In this document: piece after piece, positions 34,988 through 48,050 of the stretch
Numbering within the stretch: the first letter of the stretch is position 1
Layout: the number at the start of each line of letters is the position of its first letter
Assembly: GCA_024305405.1 (NCBI GenBank)
Contig: JAKNDB010000068.1
Span: forward strand, 7,865,501 to 7,929,500
DNA: 64,000 bases
Direction: 5' to 3'
Origin: Dirofilaria immitis
Lineage: Eukaryota > Nematoda > Chromadorea > Rhabditida > Onchocercidae
The notes under the pieces: model-generated
What the model was told of the DNA's origin: nothing
Databases searched by the model: none
What the model saw: the letters and a program-made list of their open reading frames with translations, nothing else
Position numbers and translations under genes: made by a program

Positions 34988-35340
34988 TTAGGGCGAAGTT
35001 TCATGTCCTGTAAATTCGCCCATAGCAATATTATTTGCTCGACCTTTGATCTCCATAAAGTTCGCCCAATTCGAATATTCGATGGTCACGTTCTGGAATC
35101 GATGGGATTTGAGGGCGGTAAGCAATGATGACGAGAGGTGGAACCGTTGTTGTTCGCGGGCCAGGTTGTCTCCGGTTGTTGGCAGCGACAATGAAGTCGT
35201 TGTGAAAGGAGCCCAAAATTCATTTCAGCAACTAGTCCCATCAACTTTTTCGGAACGACGTTTACTTATTTTCTTATTCCTTAATGACTTATAGTCATTG
35301 GGAGGTCCGAGAGGATTTCGATGAACAAATAGTGAAAGAT
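34988..35340 (-). other. Unidentified GC-richer block, open in several frames
   Basis: This block is less AT-rich than its surroundings. On the - strand one frame reads HRNPLGPPNDYKSLRNKK and on to EKVDGTSC before a TGA near 35235. Downstream, all three - strand frames stay open for at least about 150 bases. One contains NNRRQPGPRTTTVPP and PQIPSIPERDHRIFELGEL. Another ends NNIAMGEFTGHETSP before a stop at 34988. A + strand frame is open too. I read it as a probable terminal exon, or an element fragment, with one or more frame breaks. No family is recognised and the true frame is undecided. Confidence 0.35.
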
Positions 35341-38300
35341 TCTTTTGTTGTCAAATCGTTAACTTATAAATAAAAGCATATTAGCCTAAAAGGTATTCTT
35401 TAGAAGGCGTTGTTATACTCTCTACCTAAATAAAAAAGAAACATGAAGAATTTTTTTCAATAAGATTTTTTTAAGTAAGAAGACAACGGGCAATATATTG
35501 ATGGGATTTCGTTATATTTTAAAACATAATAGAAATAAGAGATGCATTTTGATAGGCGGATGAATGTCTAGAAAAATTTGTGGGCTATTCAAATCAGATC
35601 ATGTTGTAAACTGGACAGAACATCAAACACTGTAGAGCTTCCATGTGGAATTTAACTTGTATGTTTGATCTCGTTGTGATGGAGTAGTAGAGATTAAATT
35701 TATCTATTTAAAATATATTTTTTTTTATTTTTTGTAATGTATTTTTACTACTTCAAAGATAAGGAAGCAATGTTGCGAGATTACCCAAGTCCTAAAAACT
35801 GAGAAATACGAAGAAAAAGGACTAGGGATGCAAACTATTTTTGGGAAAGAAGTATGAGTTATTTTCAAATAATCCATAACTGTTAACTTGTGCTTAAGAT
35901 TAATAGCATTAATAAATGATAACAGATAAATTCGGTAATGGATTAGGATATAATTAAGATGGCACTGATCTATAATCCTTTTTTACAAATGCTTGTTTTT
36001 TTACAAATGCAAGATTGATGAATTGAGAGTTTTGCACAAGTAATGTATATATTGTAGACTCTGTGGAACGAGAAATAAGAGACAGAATGACCAAGATTGA
36101 TGAATTAAGGATTTCCATATCTACTTCATCCGAGCTGTAAATGCACTTTAAGATTTAAAATCATTCAAAAGCTTAAGATGAAGTCTTGATAGAAGATAAA
36201 TCAAAAGCAATCTACTCATCTTTCTAAAATAAAAATTGGCTTTCAAAAAAATGGATATCATTTGCTTTCTGCCGATATTGGGGATTTTTCTTGTCTATCT
36301 ACAGAATGGTCAAACACTCGGGAAACTATCCCGATAGGAAGATGCGAAGAAATGAGATAGTCCGATTCTATCTGGATCTTTTCTAAATTCACGATGAATG
36401 AGTTAAGTTAGATCTAAAAGATTAACCAACAGCTGTAATTGAAAACTGATAATGTGTTTGTCTTAATGGAAAAGTAAAGTGAAGAAATACCGATTAGTTC
36501 AGAAGAGGGAAAATGTAAAAGATGTGGTTTGGAACGATTCTTCTATAAGAAATCTCTGACAGACTTATTTGGCTTCATCATTTATTGAACAGTAGACAGT
36601 ATATCAGCAGAAGAATAAACTGAAATTGAAATTTATTTTATGGATTTAAAACGCTGCCAAGTAACAATTTTTATAAAAACAAGAAACGTAAGATATAATG
36701 CCTTCTAAATCATCCTGCTCTTATTACGAACAGTTTGGATATACATTTACATTTCTTAATCCATTCCCTCTTAACTTTTGATTTGGCTACATGTCGATAT
36801 ATAAATTAAGCATATCAAAGAGCAGGTAAACAAAAAAAAGTATTCGCTTCACCGAAGTTGAAAATGATTGATGACTTATCATGTGATGTCAGTTATTTGG
36901 TGAAGAATAACTAGAGAGTTAAGTTCCGCATCATTTTTCAATTTGTCATGGCACATGCATTACAAATAAATTATTTTCTTATATTTAATTCGTTGAAAAG
37001 GGCTACTTTATCAAAAAAGGAAATCGATTAATATTGGACTAATCATCTAAGGTATGTATGAACTAATGAATATAACATGTCAATAAATTCAATTCTCCAA
37101 GAAGTCACAAGCAGATTTATTTCTTAATGCTTATTGAAGGAAGAAATTTTGTTAAGATTCTAATAAAAATTTGTGTAGTGGTTGCATTCGGACAATTTTA
37201 TACCATACCAATTTAAATAAAGAATATTATGTTATTGAAATCGGCCGGAAATATGTGCCACTAATTGATTGCTTTCGAATAGTTAACAAAAACATTCGTT
37301 AAAGTGTTGCAAATTCAGGTGCGCTGTAACTTTAATTTAATTTACTATTTCTCTTGCAATGCTGTTCTCCAATGAAATGAATTTATCGCATATTCTCTGG
37401 TACAAGAAAATAAATCACTGAAAACCAAATTAGAGGAACTATATCGTTCAAGTAGTAATTAGAGAAAAAAAGAATAACAAATTCGTCACATATTTATCTG
37501 TAGACTGCGCAACATAGATAGACCTTGTGTTTTCAGAACGGATTCTTTAAATCCTACTGATAAACTTCAATAAAATATAATCAAAGAGCGATTTCTACAA
37601 GCTTAAAAAACGAAATTAAAAAATTAGCTTGCATAGATAGACAGAACAACGAAAAATGGAGAAATTAATGAAAAGCTGCGCAAATGTTGAAAAGTACAAA
37701 CTAGATATATATTTACATTACATTACTTTTCAGTGTATGACAATATTCTAACAAAGTAATACTTTTTTAAATCAATACAAGATGTCTGTCATTTACGGAG
37801 AAATTTTTTTGCAGGCAATGTTGGATGGATTCGCGAAGATAATAAATGAACAGAATAATTATTTGATATCAATCCAAACAAATACATAGTATGATTATCA
37901 TTGTTTTTTAAACATTTCGTCTCCTATCTCTCCGATCGCAATTTATATTCTTCTCAAGCGGTTATTAATTTTTTCTTTTCAGTTCAAAGATTTTATTTGA
38001 AAAAACAGTCGCTCTGAATGTTGCAGAGTATTGACGCACAAATTCACACTGCGTTCTTATCAGTTATGAGACTAGTTTGATAAAGTCGCAGTACGACTGG
38101 ACATATCTTGAAAAGTTCACAAACAGGAAACAACAATCATACCGTAGAATAGTTGATTAGCCTAGCGACCTAAGGCAGATATTTTAATTTGACGAAGAAA
38201 ACAATAGCAATAAATTAGAATGAGAGCAGCTCAAAGAGAAAAAACAGAAAATATTAAGCCTAGAACTTGGCTTTATTGATTGTAACAACCTAGAAGGTTC

Positions 38301-38809
38301 CTTCATTACATATTTAAGTTTTTTCTTGTTCCAACTCTTCAACAAACATATATTCTAATATTTCAATTGTGATATAATAATTTTTCTGGACGATTCAAAA
38401 GTTTCTTTTCTCAGACAAACTTTTATATAATTACATCTCAGAGTACCTCAGTTAAGTATGATCTGCTCAAATAAACAGATGAGAAAAGAGATACTAACTA
38501 ATCATGCTAAAATTGTCACCATTCTGATATCTCTGACATCTTACTGATATATATGAAGGAGTAAATGATATAGATCTTATATAATTTCGTCAAAGCGTTA
38601 CATTTTTATAGCCTTGCTCAATCTTACTTCGAAATAGAGTAATGAATTAAAGAAAAGATGTGAGAATTAGTGGTGAAAGCTTATTTCGTCAGGGTATATG
38701 ATCCATTTTTGACACTTACCTTTCTTTGAATGTATGAAAAGTTTTGATAATATTGAAAAAGCAAGGAAGACTTTCGCTAATTAAAGAATTTTCTTTTTCA
38801 TGGAATTTT
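35341..38809. other. Gene-poor stretch of 3.5 kb
   Basis: AT-rich DNA without a supported exon. A + strand segment near 36250 could encode a short signal-peptide-like leader (MDIICFLPILGIFLVYLQNG), but no further exon follows that I can support. No arrays or RNA genes were seen. Confidence 0.45.
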
Positions 38810-39370
38810 CTACCATTTTACGACTCGTTTTTTAATTAAGAAAAATGGGAAAGATGTACTCTTTGATAATCTAATAACAATAGCATCCTGTTTGACAAAT
38901 GACACGGTTTTGACTTCAAACTTGCTTCCTGAAAATAGGAAATTATTATCCCTTACAACGTATTTTACTATGTCACTTCCTTCATCTTCTATAATTTTAT
39001 AAAAATTTGACACGAATTCCGATTCCAAATGAGAAATATAAAATTCTCGATTAAAAGCAAGATGACCATAGCTGCTGCTTATCGTTCCGCAACCTCCCGT
39101 CTCCGTAGCATTCTTCTGAAATAGCCAAGACATACATTTCTTTAGCCTGTTTGTTTTCGAAAACTTTGGACGATTCAGAAATAAATTTGACTTTTACTAA
39201 TTTGAGTTCGATTCGACTGATAAACCGGTGAATTAAAAGTTTGGCAATGCCAGCAGGCAAATGCACAAATTTTGTTTCTGTATGTGAATACAGAATATAT
39301 AATACCATACAAAATGAATTTACTGTTTTCCAATATAAAATGGAATCTCAAATGAACCATTCCTTCCAAC
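38810..39370 (-). other. Unrecognised protein-like block broken into three frames
   Basis: Three overlapping - strand frames appear to continue one another. The upstream frames give FVHLPAGIAKLLIHRFISRI then VKVKFISESSKVFENKQAKE. The downstream frame gives KNATETGGCGTISSSYGHLA, FYISHLESEFVSNFYKIIED and a Lys/Arg-rich end before a stop at 38810. One or two single-base breaks near 39125 and 39310 would join them into about 180 residues. TTTCAG sequences at about 39123 and 38937 could instead be splice acceptors. I do not recognise the family. Nothing here identifies a transposon. Confidence 0.35.
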
Positions 39371-40865
39371 CATTTCTTCTATCCTCACCATCATACAAAA
39401 CAAACAAATATGATCACAATATCAGAAAGTAACTAATCAATTTTCGGAAAAAAAACTTGCAAATTCAATAAAAATTTCCTGCTATAATCTGTACTTTACT
39501 CAACGGATTCGCAACATCTTAATTTTCAATACAACTCAACACTTTAAATAAAGAATTCAGCGCTTACAGCGACTTCGCAAAACTTGATAGAAGGGTTACG
39601 AGAATTTCGTAAATCACTAAGTCGATTTTGCAATGAAAGATTTCAAAATTAAATTTTCAATTTTCATCGCAAAATGCAAAAACAACTTCAAAAGCTAAGA
39701 ATCCAAAATAATATAACTTCATCAAATTAAAGCTCAATGATTAATGAAAATGCAGTACCTCCCTACTCAAACCATTTCTTAAACGAGTTAACACTGCATG
39801 AATTTTTGGAGATAAATTGAATAAAAATTCTAGCTGCAAATCCCGAGATGAATATCTGCTTTTTACTTTGAAATGTCAAAGAATTATCATCTGTTGCAAA
39901 AACATTACGTTTATTAATTTGATAACGCTGAACTAAAAAATAAATTCATTTTTCTAAAGCTCTGTTTCCATCTTACAAATACAAATTTCCTTTTCTATCT
40001 TCAATGATTTCTTGCACATGAATTATATACAAAAAAATTTTTTTCGAATCTCAATAAAGTAAAATATTAGTTTTGGAAGGATTACTCAGAAATCACACAT
40101 TTGAAGCATTACTCAGAAATCAGACATATTTTGATTAAAAAAATAAAAATTGCTGCAAATAATTTAAAAAAGCCTGCATTAAAAAAGGCCAGAATAGAAT
40201 CGTCGTCATACTATACGATGCAAAAAAATTAAATCAAATGATGATTCTCAAAATATCTTGATGAAGTGCGCTGCTCGATTTTAAAGGTGGCAATACAAGA
40301 TTTCTATAGCCTTCATTCTTGGTTAAAGGGCTGAATTTTTTTACACGAAAAACTAAATCATCCCGTATGATTGCCTCTTCGCCTTTACATTTCCTTGGCA
40401 AATATCTCCTTTCAATGTTAAATATTTAATTAACCTTTATAGGTTTTATCCTCCACTTATTCAGAAAGAAAAAACCTTCGCAACGTAAACTAATGTAATA
40501 AAATTCAAATTTTCTAAAATATAAAAAATTTTAATAACATCGTCATTTTTAATTATAGAACAGAACTGTCATCGACTGGATTTGGCTATATGCAATTTTA
40601 AATGTTTTGAAATAAAAGAAGCTTAGAGTTTCAGGCAGATCTTTACTGATTTTCAAACAATCTTTATAACCAAATCCAGGAGCAACATAAAATTCTTGTA
40701 CTGTCTTAAATTAGATAGCAATTAATAAGAAAAAGAAAAAATTGTCTAAGTTTTACAACTTCATCACAAATAGTAGTAAGGATAATCATATTTCATCCCA
40801 CAAGAATTTTCTAAGCTGTCCAGTAATATACAGAAATTATGCTATAGAAAAAGATTTATGTCACA
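39371..40865. other. Intergenic region downstream of NIPA
   Basis: About 1.5 kb of AT-rich DNA with no supported gene. A two-copy 20-base direct repeat lies at 40081-40127. Confidence 0.5.
40081..40127. repeat. Two-copy direct repeat
   Basis: ATTACTCAGAAATCACACAT at 40081-40100 recurs with one change at 40108-40127. Confidence 0.8.
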
Positions 40866-43800
40866 CTAAGTGTAAATTTGTTGAGGATTTGTAGCAATGC
40901 CAGAAAAGTCATCGACCAGCGATGTTTCAAGTGAATCTATGTTCATCGAAGACTTATGGATAAGCATCCGCAAATGTCGCATCGTTATATTTACATCACG
41001 GAATAACTGCATCTGCAAACAGTTCTAAAATCCTTTCATCTATTTTTTATTTTAGATTAGTTTCTTACAAATGTTTCTCAAAAATAAAAATTTAAATTGA
41101 AAAGTTTCACCTGGAAAATGCCAATGATTGTAATTGAGAAGCCCACAACATTGCCTAATATATCGCTTGCACCCAAGCGAGACCATTCTTTATATAAAAT
41201 CGATGAAGCCAATATCACAAATGTTGTAAAGAATACATAATATATGGGCGTTACCATCGACGTGTTGTATATATCCAAAGATTTATTCAGATATATCTCA
41301 AAAAGTCAAAAACAATGGTATTTTTATGTTTTCTTTTATCTTTCCATGTCCATTCATAATATAACTATTCTTTACATTATAAATTTTAAAGCATTCAATT
41401 TCAGGATATCATTTTTTTTTGAAAAATGGTTCTTTTGCTTGACGTTTGATTTGTTGTTCACGTTTTTCAGTTATTATTCGAAAAAATAATAAATTTAAAG
41501 AATCAGAAACATAGCTTCAATCAATCAATCATTGTAGCAATTATTTACTCATTTTAATGATAAATTTATCCATCACCAGATCAAACTTTTTCAGGGAATC
41601 TTTGGTAACAGTTTTCCCCAAGACTTTACTATAATCTGATCATAATTTCCGCCTCTTATAACTAATTTCACCAAATCCTTCTTAAAATTTTGAAATTCCT
41701 TTAATAAATAACACAGTTTTTTTTTCCTTTTTTTTTAAATAGAATATTAAACCAGAATACTTTTGTGCAAATAAATCTATTCTTACAATATCTTTTTGAT
41801 TGAAATCTCTCCATCTAAGGAAAAACTGACCAATTGTACGGAAATGCAAAGGATTACAGCAACAAGCCAAAACCACGTAAGAAAATTCGTGAACTGTTGT
41901 TTTCCGCCAATTGTTTCCTTAATGGCTAAGCCAAGTCCTTTAACAGATAACACAGAGAGTGAACCAATAATAGAGCAAATAAATATATATACCAAAATGT
42001 TAGCATGACCAAAACGTGGTGCCACATAGATAATCATTATTACTGATGCCAAAATTACTGCTACTACATAAAAATGAAATCTGAAAATGCATTCATGTGA
42101 TATTTCCTATTTTTAAGTAATTACCTTTCCATCAATTAACTAAGAATATTTAAAAACTGAACACAAGACGTAATAGCTGGCAAATTTATTATTAATTAAA
42201 ATCAAGAATGAATAAAATCAACTCTGATTGATGGATATAATTTAAAAAAAAAAAAACGAAAAAAATACGACAAAATTGAAAACTATCGTCTTGCCTTCAT
42301 GAATTTTCTGTAAAATGAGAAGAATTTTAGAAACATCGTTTACTTAATCGATAATTATCCAGTATAAACATTAATTTACATTCAATTAAAACAGGTTTAA
42401 TTTAATGGACTAAATCTCACTTTGCATTTCAATATACTATAGTTTATTTCACAAAGATTCCTTTTTTCAGTATTAAAAGAAGATGGTAGAATAATAAGCA
42501 TTGATGTTAGACCTGAAAAATGCCTATACGTGCCAAAATTAATTATCCGCTGTTCCTGCAGAGTAGTTTTAAAAGTAAATCTTCTAGATCATTTCTTGAA
42601 ATATTAATAAAAATTCCATAAATTAAAAAAGACCTGCATTCCTCATTTTGATAGCTAAATCAGCCATATTAGAAACTTCTTCTTCTTTTTGGTGAATGTA
42701 AGACGATTACTGTTGAACCGAGAAGGCAAACCGCACAACCGATTTTACCCAGTAAATTTAAACGTTCTTTAAGCAATTTCGATGATAATATTGCTCTAAA
42801 ACAATTATATTATTTTATAAAGATGAACTAATTATTGGCTAAATCAATGGTGCGTATCATTCTCTGAATTATATTAAAACTGTTTGGAACCTGTTTTTTT
42901 CTAGTATATAAAATCTCAATCTCTCTATAGCTTTAATTTTTTCGCAGCAATTTGATTTTTAAATGTTCGAATATTCAATGAAGCAGCATCTTTAGCAGTT
43001 ATGACGAAATTTGAACTTGACATAATCGTAACAAAACAAGTTTCAAAAGTCATTGAAAGTTCAGTTTTCCTAATTTGATCGAATAAGATCGCTCAAATAT
43101 CATTTGATAATTTATTCTCAGCTTGAAATTTCCAAGATAACATATCTCGCTATGTTAAAGTATACTATTACCTTCCCACCTCTCCATCGTAATGATAGTT
43201 AGGCACGTAATTTTGTAATATACACTAATCTTAAAAATATATTAATGCTAATCCCGATTAGTGATAGTTTAAAATAAATGGTTAAGTGTTTGGCAACATA
43301 AGATTGTTTTGTTTTATAAACTAATATTCTATCAAATCTGATGCGCACCTGTGCCATTAACAGAAAAAGCATTATATGACTGAGTAGTTTTGATAAAAAG
43401 CATTATGTGATTAACTAGTTTTGATATTTTGATATTCATCCAAAAGCAAAATATAAAATTATTTTGGGAAATGAATGCAAACTTACGTCACAATGACACT
43501 CAGCACACCAAGTGGTGTTACTAGACTTGCTGGTGCAAAAGCATATGCTGCAAAATTGCATGCTTCACCAGCACCCACTGCAAAAAGGTTCTAAGTAAAT
43601 GATATAAACGAGCTGCTTCTCAAAAAATTAGTATTTTACTACTAAGAAAATACCACTAATTAACTAGCTAGCCAATTCAAAGAGATCTCATGAATGAATT
43701 AAGTATCATTAGCAAACAAAGCTATTTAAATACTTAACGTTTCATATCTTCATTTTATTTGTGATCAAGTATCAAACAGTGTTTAACACATCATTTTAAT

Positions 43801-44092
43801 TGTTTTCGTTTCGATGAAAAAAATCTTACTAGTCAATACGCCGAACCACCACAACCATTCACGTAGATAACTGAAACCTCCTTCGGAGGCACGCTGGATA
43901 CAATCAACTTGTGCAAGCTTGATAAGCGCTTTTTTTGATGATAAATGAACTACCAATAAATAAAGATGATGAAATAGCTAAGCCGAGACCAATGTAAAAA
44001 TCGAGCAACGAATAACTGGATACTAAGAAATTAGAATAATCTGCACTGGCTGTTGCGTTACCATCAATTTCACTGCGCGTCAAAAAATTCAT
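40866..44092 (-). CDS. NIPA-type magnesium transporter
   Basis: NIPA proteins are polytopic membrane proteins that carry Mg2+ and other divalent cations in the plasma and endosomal membranes. Exons are 44092-43830, 43577-43487, 42795-42634, 42080-41831, 41296-41111 and 41012-40866, giving about 365 residues. An extracellular-type N-terminus with Asn-Ala-Thr leads into the family block [20 protein letters not shown]. It is followed by [50 protein letters not shown] and [14 protein letters not shown]. The spacing fits the usual eight to nine membrane segments. Two runs have one base too many (43930-43936 and 42686-42690), and one base is missing near 42078. Correcting these restores [12 protein letters not shown] and SPKEEEV, both NIPA-like. 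A TTTCAG acceptor ends one base before the ATG. Family assignment is firm; paralogue identity is not. Confidence 0.93.
43364..43425. repeat. Two-copy 31-base tandem repeat in a NIPA intron
   Basis: Adjacent copies 43364-43394 and 43395-43425 both begin AAAAAGCATTAT and end TAGTTTTGAT. They differ at about four positions. Confidence 0.8.
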
Positions 44093-44317
44093 CCTGAAAT
44101 ACCATTTCCTTCCACTTATGAATACCTCCTGAAACAGTTACATTTTACAAATATGTAACTTAGAGCGAGGAAATTATGCTGTTGAGGGTTAATGATTGGA
44201 ACTGAAACTGAGAATAAGCATATATTCATCACATCATGCATAGTCAGAAAATGAGAAATAATGAAAATCAGTCGTTTTCAGATGTATAAATTTAGTATCT
44301 AAAATAACCTGCAAAAA

Positions 44318-44356
44318 TTGAGGGATAAATATTATTGAATAATATTTATCCCTCAA
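44318..44356. repeat. Perfect hairpin, 17-base arms, 5-base loop
   Basis: TTGAGGGATAAATATTA at 44318-44334 pairs exactly with 44340-44356 around the loop TTGAA. It lies about 230 bases upstream of the NIPA start codon. Confidence 0.92.
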
Positions 44357-47300
44357 ATTTCCTACTTACATTTATAAATAGAAGACGAAAAATTTTCGAA
44401 ATTCGATTACGCATATAAAAACAAAAATATTCCAACAAAGAATGGAAAAGATACAGACGTATTGTTTCCAAGAATTTTGAGCTACTGGAAAAGGATAGAA
44501 ATAGAAAGATCGAAATAAAAACTTTCGATAAATTGTTGTGGTACTCAGTTCTTCAGCAAGGTTTTGAACAACAATGAGTCTATTGGAATGTTAGTTACTA
44601 AAAATATGACAGATCAGATACTGTTATATTTAGACATTCATTAGACCAACATTTAGAAACGGTTTTTATATTTCGTGAAAACTTTGCTCCAGAAGTTTAT
44701 AACATATTTCACAGAAAACCAAAATAACGTCATTCTCCTGATTCTCATCAGCGATGATGACTGAACTAACACAGGTAACTGTATTTTTGTCCATATCAAT
44801 TTTCAGTTAAAAATACGCACTGAAAAAATGAAGTGATCAACGTGGAAATCACAGGTTTATAAGTTCCTTAACTGAAGAAAAGAAATTAATATGTTGGAAA
44901 GAGCTTTTTTAAGACAAAGAAAGATCAAAACGGCAAGCAAAAAATATTTTAAATTTGAACTTATACCAAAAGTTATATATTCAAATGTATATATACGAAT
45001 TCAAACTTTTAAGGATTTACTGTTTTTACTTCTAAATACCTCAGCATAACTAAAGGTACAAAAAATTTGTGTTCATTAGAGAGCGTAGAAACCATATAAA
45101 AAGATAGCACTTAGTACTTTAAGTTTAAGCTATGCTATTATTCATCAACATATAACTAGATAAAAATAAAGAAGACGGAGATAAAGAATGTTTGAGATTC
45201 TTATGTAAAGAATTAGAAATAAGAATAATTTAAAAACAGATAAAAAATGTTAAAATTGATAATGACGATGTAGAAATCTTATGAAGTTATAAATCACACA
45301 GTTAGTTCGATACACATTTTGAAGTTATAACCAAACAGATTTGATTCATAGGATACGGAGAGGAACACTATTTAGCGATAGCAATTAACTGAAGCAATTT
45401 GAGATTAATCAAAATTGACAGCTACGTTGGAAGTAACTTTTCAAGTATAAAGCATAATGATATGTTGCTATGGGAGACTTCATATCGATCATACATCTAT
45501 AAGGAGGAAAGAAAAAAAAGACGTTTTCTTTGCGCACGTAATCCTACTGCGAAAACTTGTATTTTTTCTCTAATATCAAAGTTTTCTCCCTCCTTCCTTA
45601 TTTTTTTAAACGAATATCGAAGCTACGTACGATTTTATGCTAATTTCAAAATAAAGTCTGATTTACTCTCTCTAATTTGGCTGCTGTGTTCTTATGAAAC
45701 TTTACAGTTGTTAAACGAAACTTTTTCATGGAAATTACTCTAACTCGTTCTTTTCGAAAGACTATGAGTTGCCTAATCGTTTCCAACATTTCAATACGCT
45801 GACAGATAGGAAAGAGGTACTGAAATTATGAAAAAGATTAAGCAACTCACATTGTATGATTCTTGAAACCGTTCTTGACATTACTGTTTGCACCAAAATT
45901 CACTACGGAACATCAGTAAAAAATGAGCTAACATGAAGTATGAAGCATTCTCTGATACTGCTTCCTGTGCTGAATTTTTAAATTTTTTGATAGGTATGGA
46001 CTGATGAAATATATGTGGGTCCATTTTCTATACCGCTCTCAGCAAATCGATAATTTGATTTTCAAAAATATTGACTTGATCACGATTTTTTCCTGCAATA
46101 TATAGAGAAGTTATACTGTTGTAACTGAAACTAGCAAAAAAATAAAAATAAAAATAAACATTCTCACATATTTAGCGCTTTGAAAAACGAATTTTTATGA
46201 CGAAAACATTTTTTAGTTTCCATACCATAAGTCAATATCAATCATATCAATGTACTTCTGTCTATATTTAAACTATTTATTATTTTCTTTTATACGTCAA
46301 TTAATACTATACGCTTAAATGTAGGAGTAAAAATCAAATAAAATAAACTATTAATCGATAAACAAAAGAAAAATTTATCATCAGTTAAAACGCTTTTAAC
46401 TATAGAATACGCAGACATACTAAACCATACCAAATTTTTAGTAACATTCGAAAAAGAAAAAACAAGCGTGAGTTTTTACATCCCTAATCAAAGATATGAA
46501 ATATCTAATCAAAAGATAAAACATTTACACGGCTGTTATTTTTCAGGTAACAACTACCACTCTTCAAAGATTACATTAACTTGATGTAAGTATATATACA
46601 TCTAATAAGAAAATGTAGAGTGATAAGCTTCCGATGATTTTCCTGACCTTTTGAAGAAAAATACAAATTCCCAATGCTTGTTTGTTTTAAAGATATAGTG
46701 GAATCTGTCTCGCTTTCAGCTTACTTCAAAAAGTTCCTTGAAAAAGTCTGCGGATTAATTCATTCGGTCAAAACAAATCGAACTAAATATTTTTATAATG
46801 ATTAAATAATCGCACAGTCAAAAATATCACCATAGTTGGAAATAATAATATTTATATCATTAAAGTCATGCCATAGCAGTATGATTCCTTTCTGAATTAA
46901 TGAAATATGAATAATTCACTATCTTAAGATATCAATCATATAATATAAATGCTATATAGACACAATTTGGAAATGATAAATTCGATCGAGAAGATTTGTA
47001 TTATTTACTGCATTGCTGAAGACACATGCTCCTCAAGATTCAGTTTGCTTTGCTGATTTAAATAGAAAAGAGATCAAAATTCGTAAACTGAAGTTCTCGT
47101 TTCAGACATTTCTGACCTTTTAGAAACTAGTATATAGTATTAAAATAAATCAAGTCCAAGTTTTTTTTTAACTGTTTAAATTATAACAAATCAAGAAATA
47201 ATTTCTCCGACTTCTAAATATATGCTGAAAATGATTGCGCATACTAAAATGAACTTGAAAAAAGATTAAGGAAAATATTGTCAACACACTGAAAGTAAAA

Positions 47301-47645
47301 TATTTGAAACTGTTATACAAAAACTACTATACAGTAATATACCATAGAAATAGAACAATTTTATAAAAAAATCGTGTACAAAGTATTTTCCACCCACAGC
47401 GTGTTTCCTCATTTATTTTATGTACGTTAGTTTTTGTTGCAACACCAAATAGTGGCTCAAATGAATAATTGGGTTTCTAAGTTTTTAAAAATGCTGAAGC
47501 AAAACACTAGATTTCATAATTATGAAGGAATTCTCCTAAGTCTAAAAAACAATAAACATGCAAACGATAGATTAAAGGAGCTGAAAGTCTCACTAAATAT
47601 AATTTAAATCCGAATACTAATAATTAATAATACAGCAGACACATT

Positions 47646-48050
47646 GTGAACAGTACATCCGTAGTGAAAAGAGAACCAACTGGATCACTACCTAAGGTCC
47701 CAAAATTACAGCTAAGTGACGAAGGAGATAGAAAACCATTAATCAGACAGAATGATTTAACAACTAATATTATGAAATGTATAAAAACTAAGTCAGCAAC
47801 TGTATCACATAGGCTCGAAACTCATGGGATAGTCTAGCAACAGAATAATGAATTCCATTAGTTGTTTATCACAATTATTTTCGCAGCAGACAAAAAAGTC
47901 TCAAGAGAAACTTACGGTTTGATGGGTAATCTAGATAGACTACCATATTTGAGCACTAAAGAACTTCATTTCAACCAATTGATAAGTTTCCATTCAGGTC
48001 CATATTCATTTCTGTGTCGTAAATTGAAGAAAAAGAAGGCGCTAATGTAA
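47646..48050 (+). other. Weak coding-like segment, possible retroelement remnant
   Basis: One frame reads VKREPTGSLPKVPKLQLSDE and continues to a stop at 47837. A second open frame follows to 48050. The LPKVPKLQL phrase resembles the linker before the conserved part of BEL/Pao gag proteins, but nothing diagnostic follows and no protease or polymerase is present. No LTRs were seen. Treat this as a weak lead only. Confidence 0.15.

Noticed and set aside
36500..36570. GKCKRCGLERFF, which resembles part of a nuclear receptor zinc finger
   Set aside because: Only one CxxC pair is present, the rest of the domain is missing and a stop follows soon after.
45399..45743. Longest + strand frame in the 44-49 kb gap (about 114 codons)
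   Set aside because: It starts at TTG, is AT-rich in composition, lacks splice partners and has no recognisable motif.
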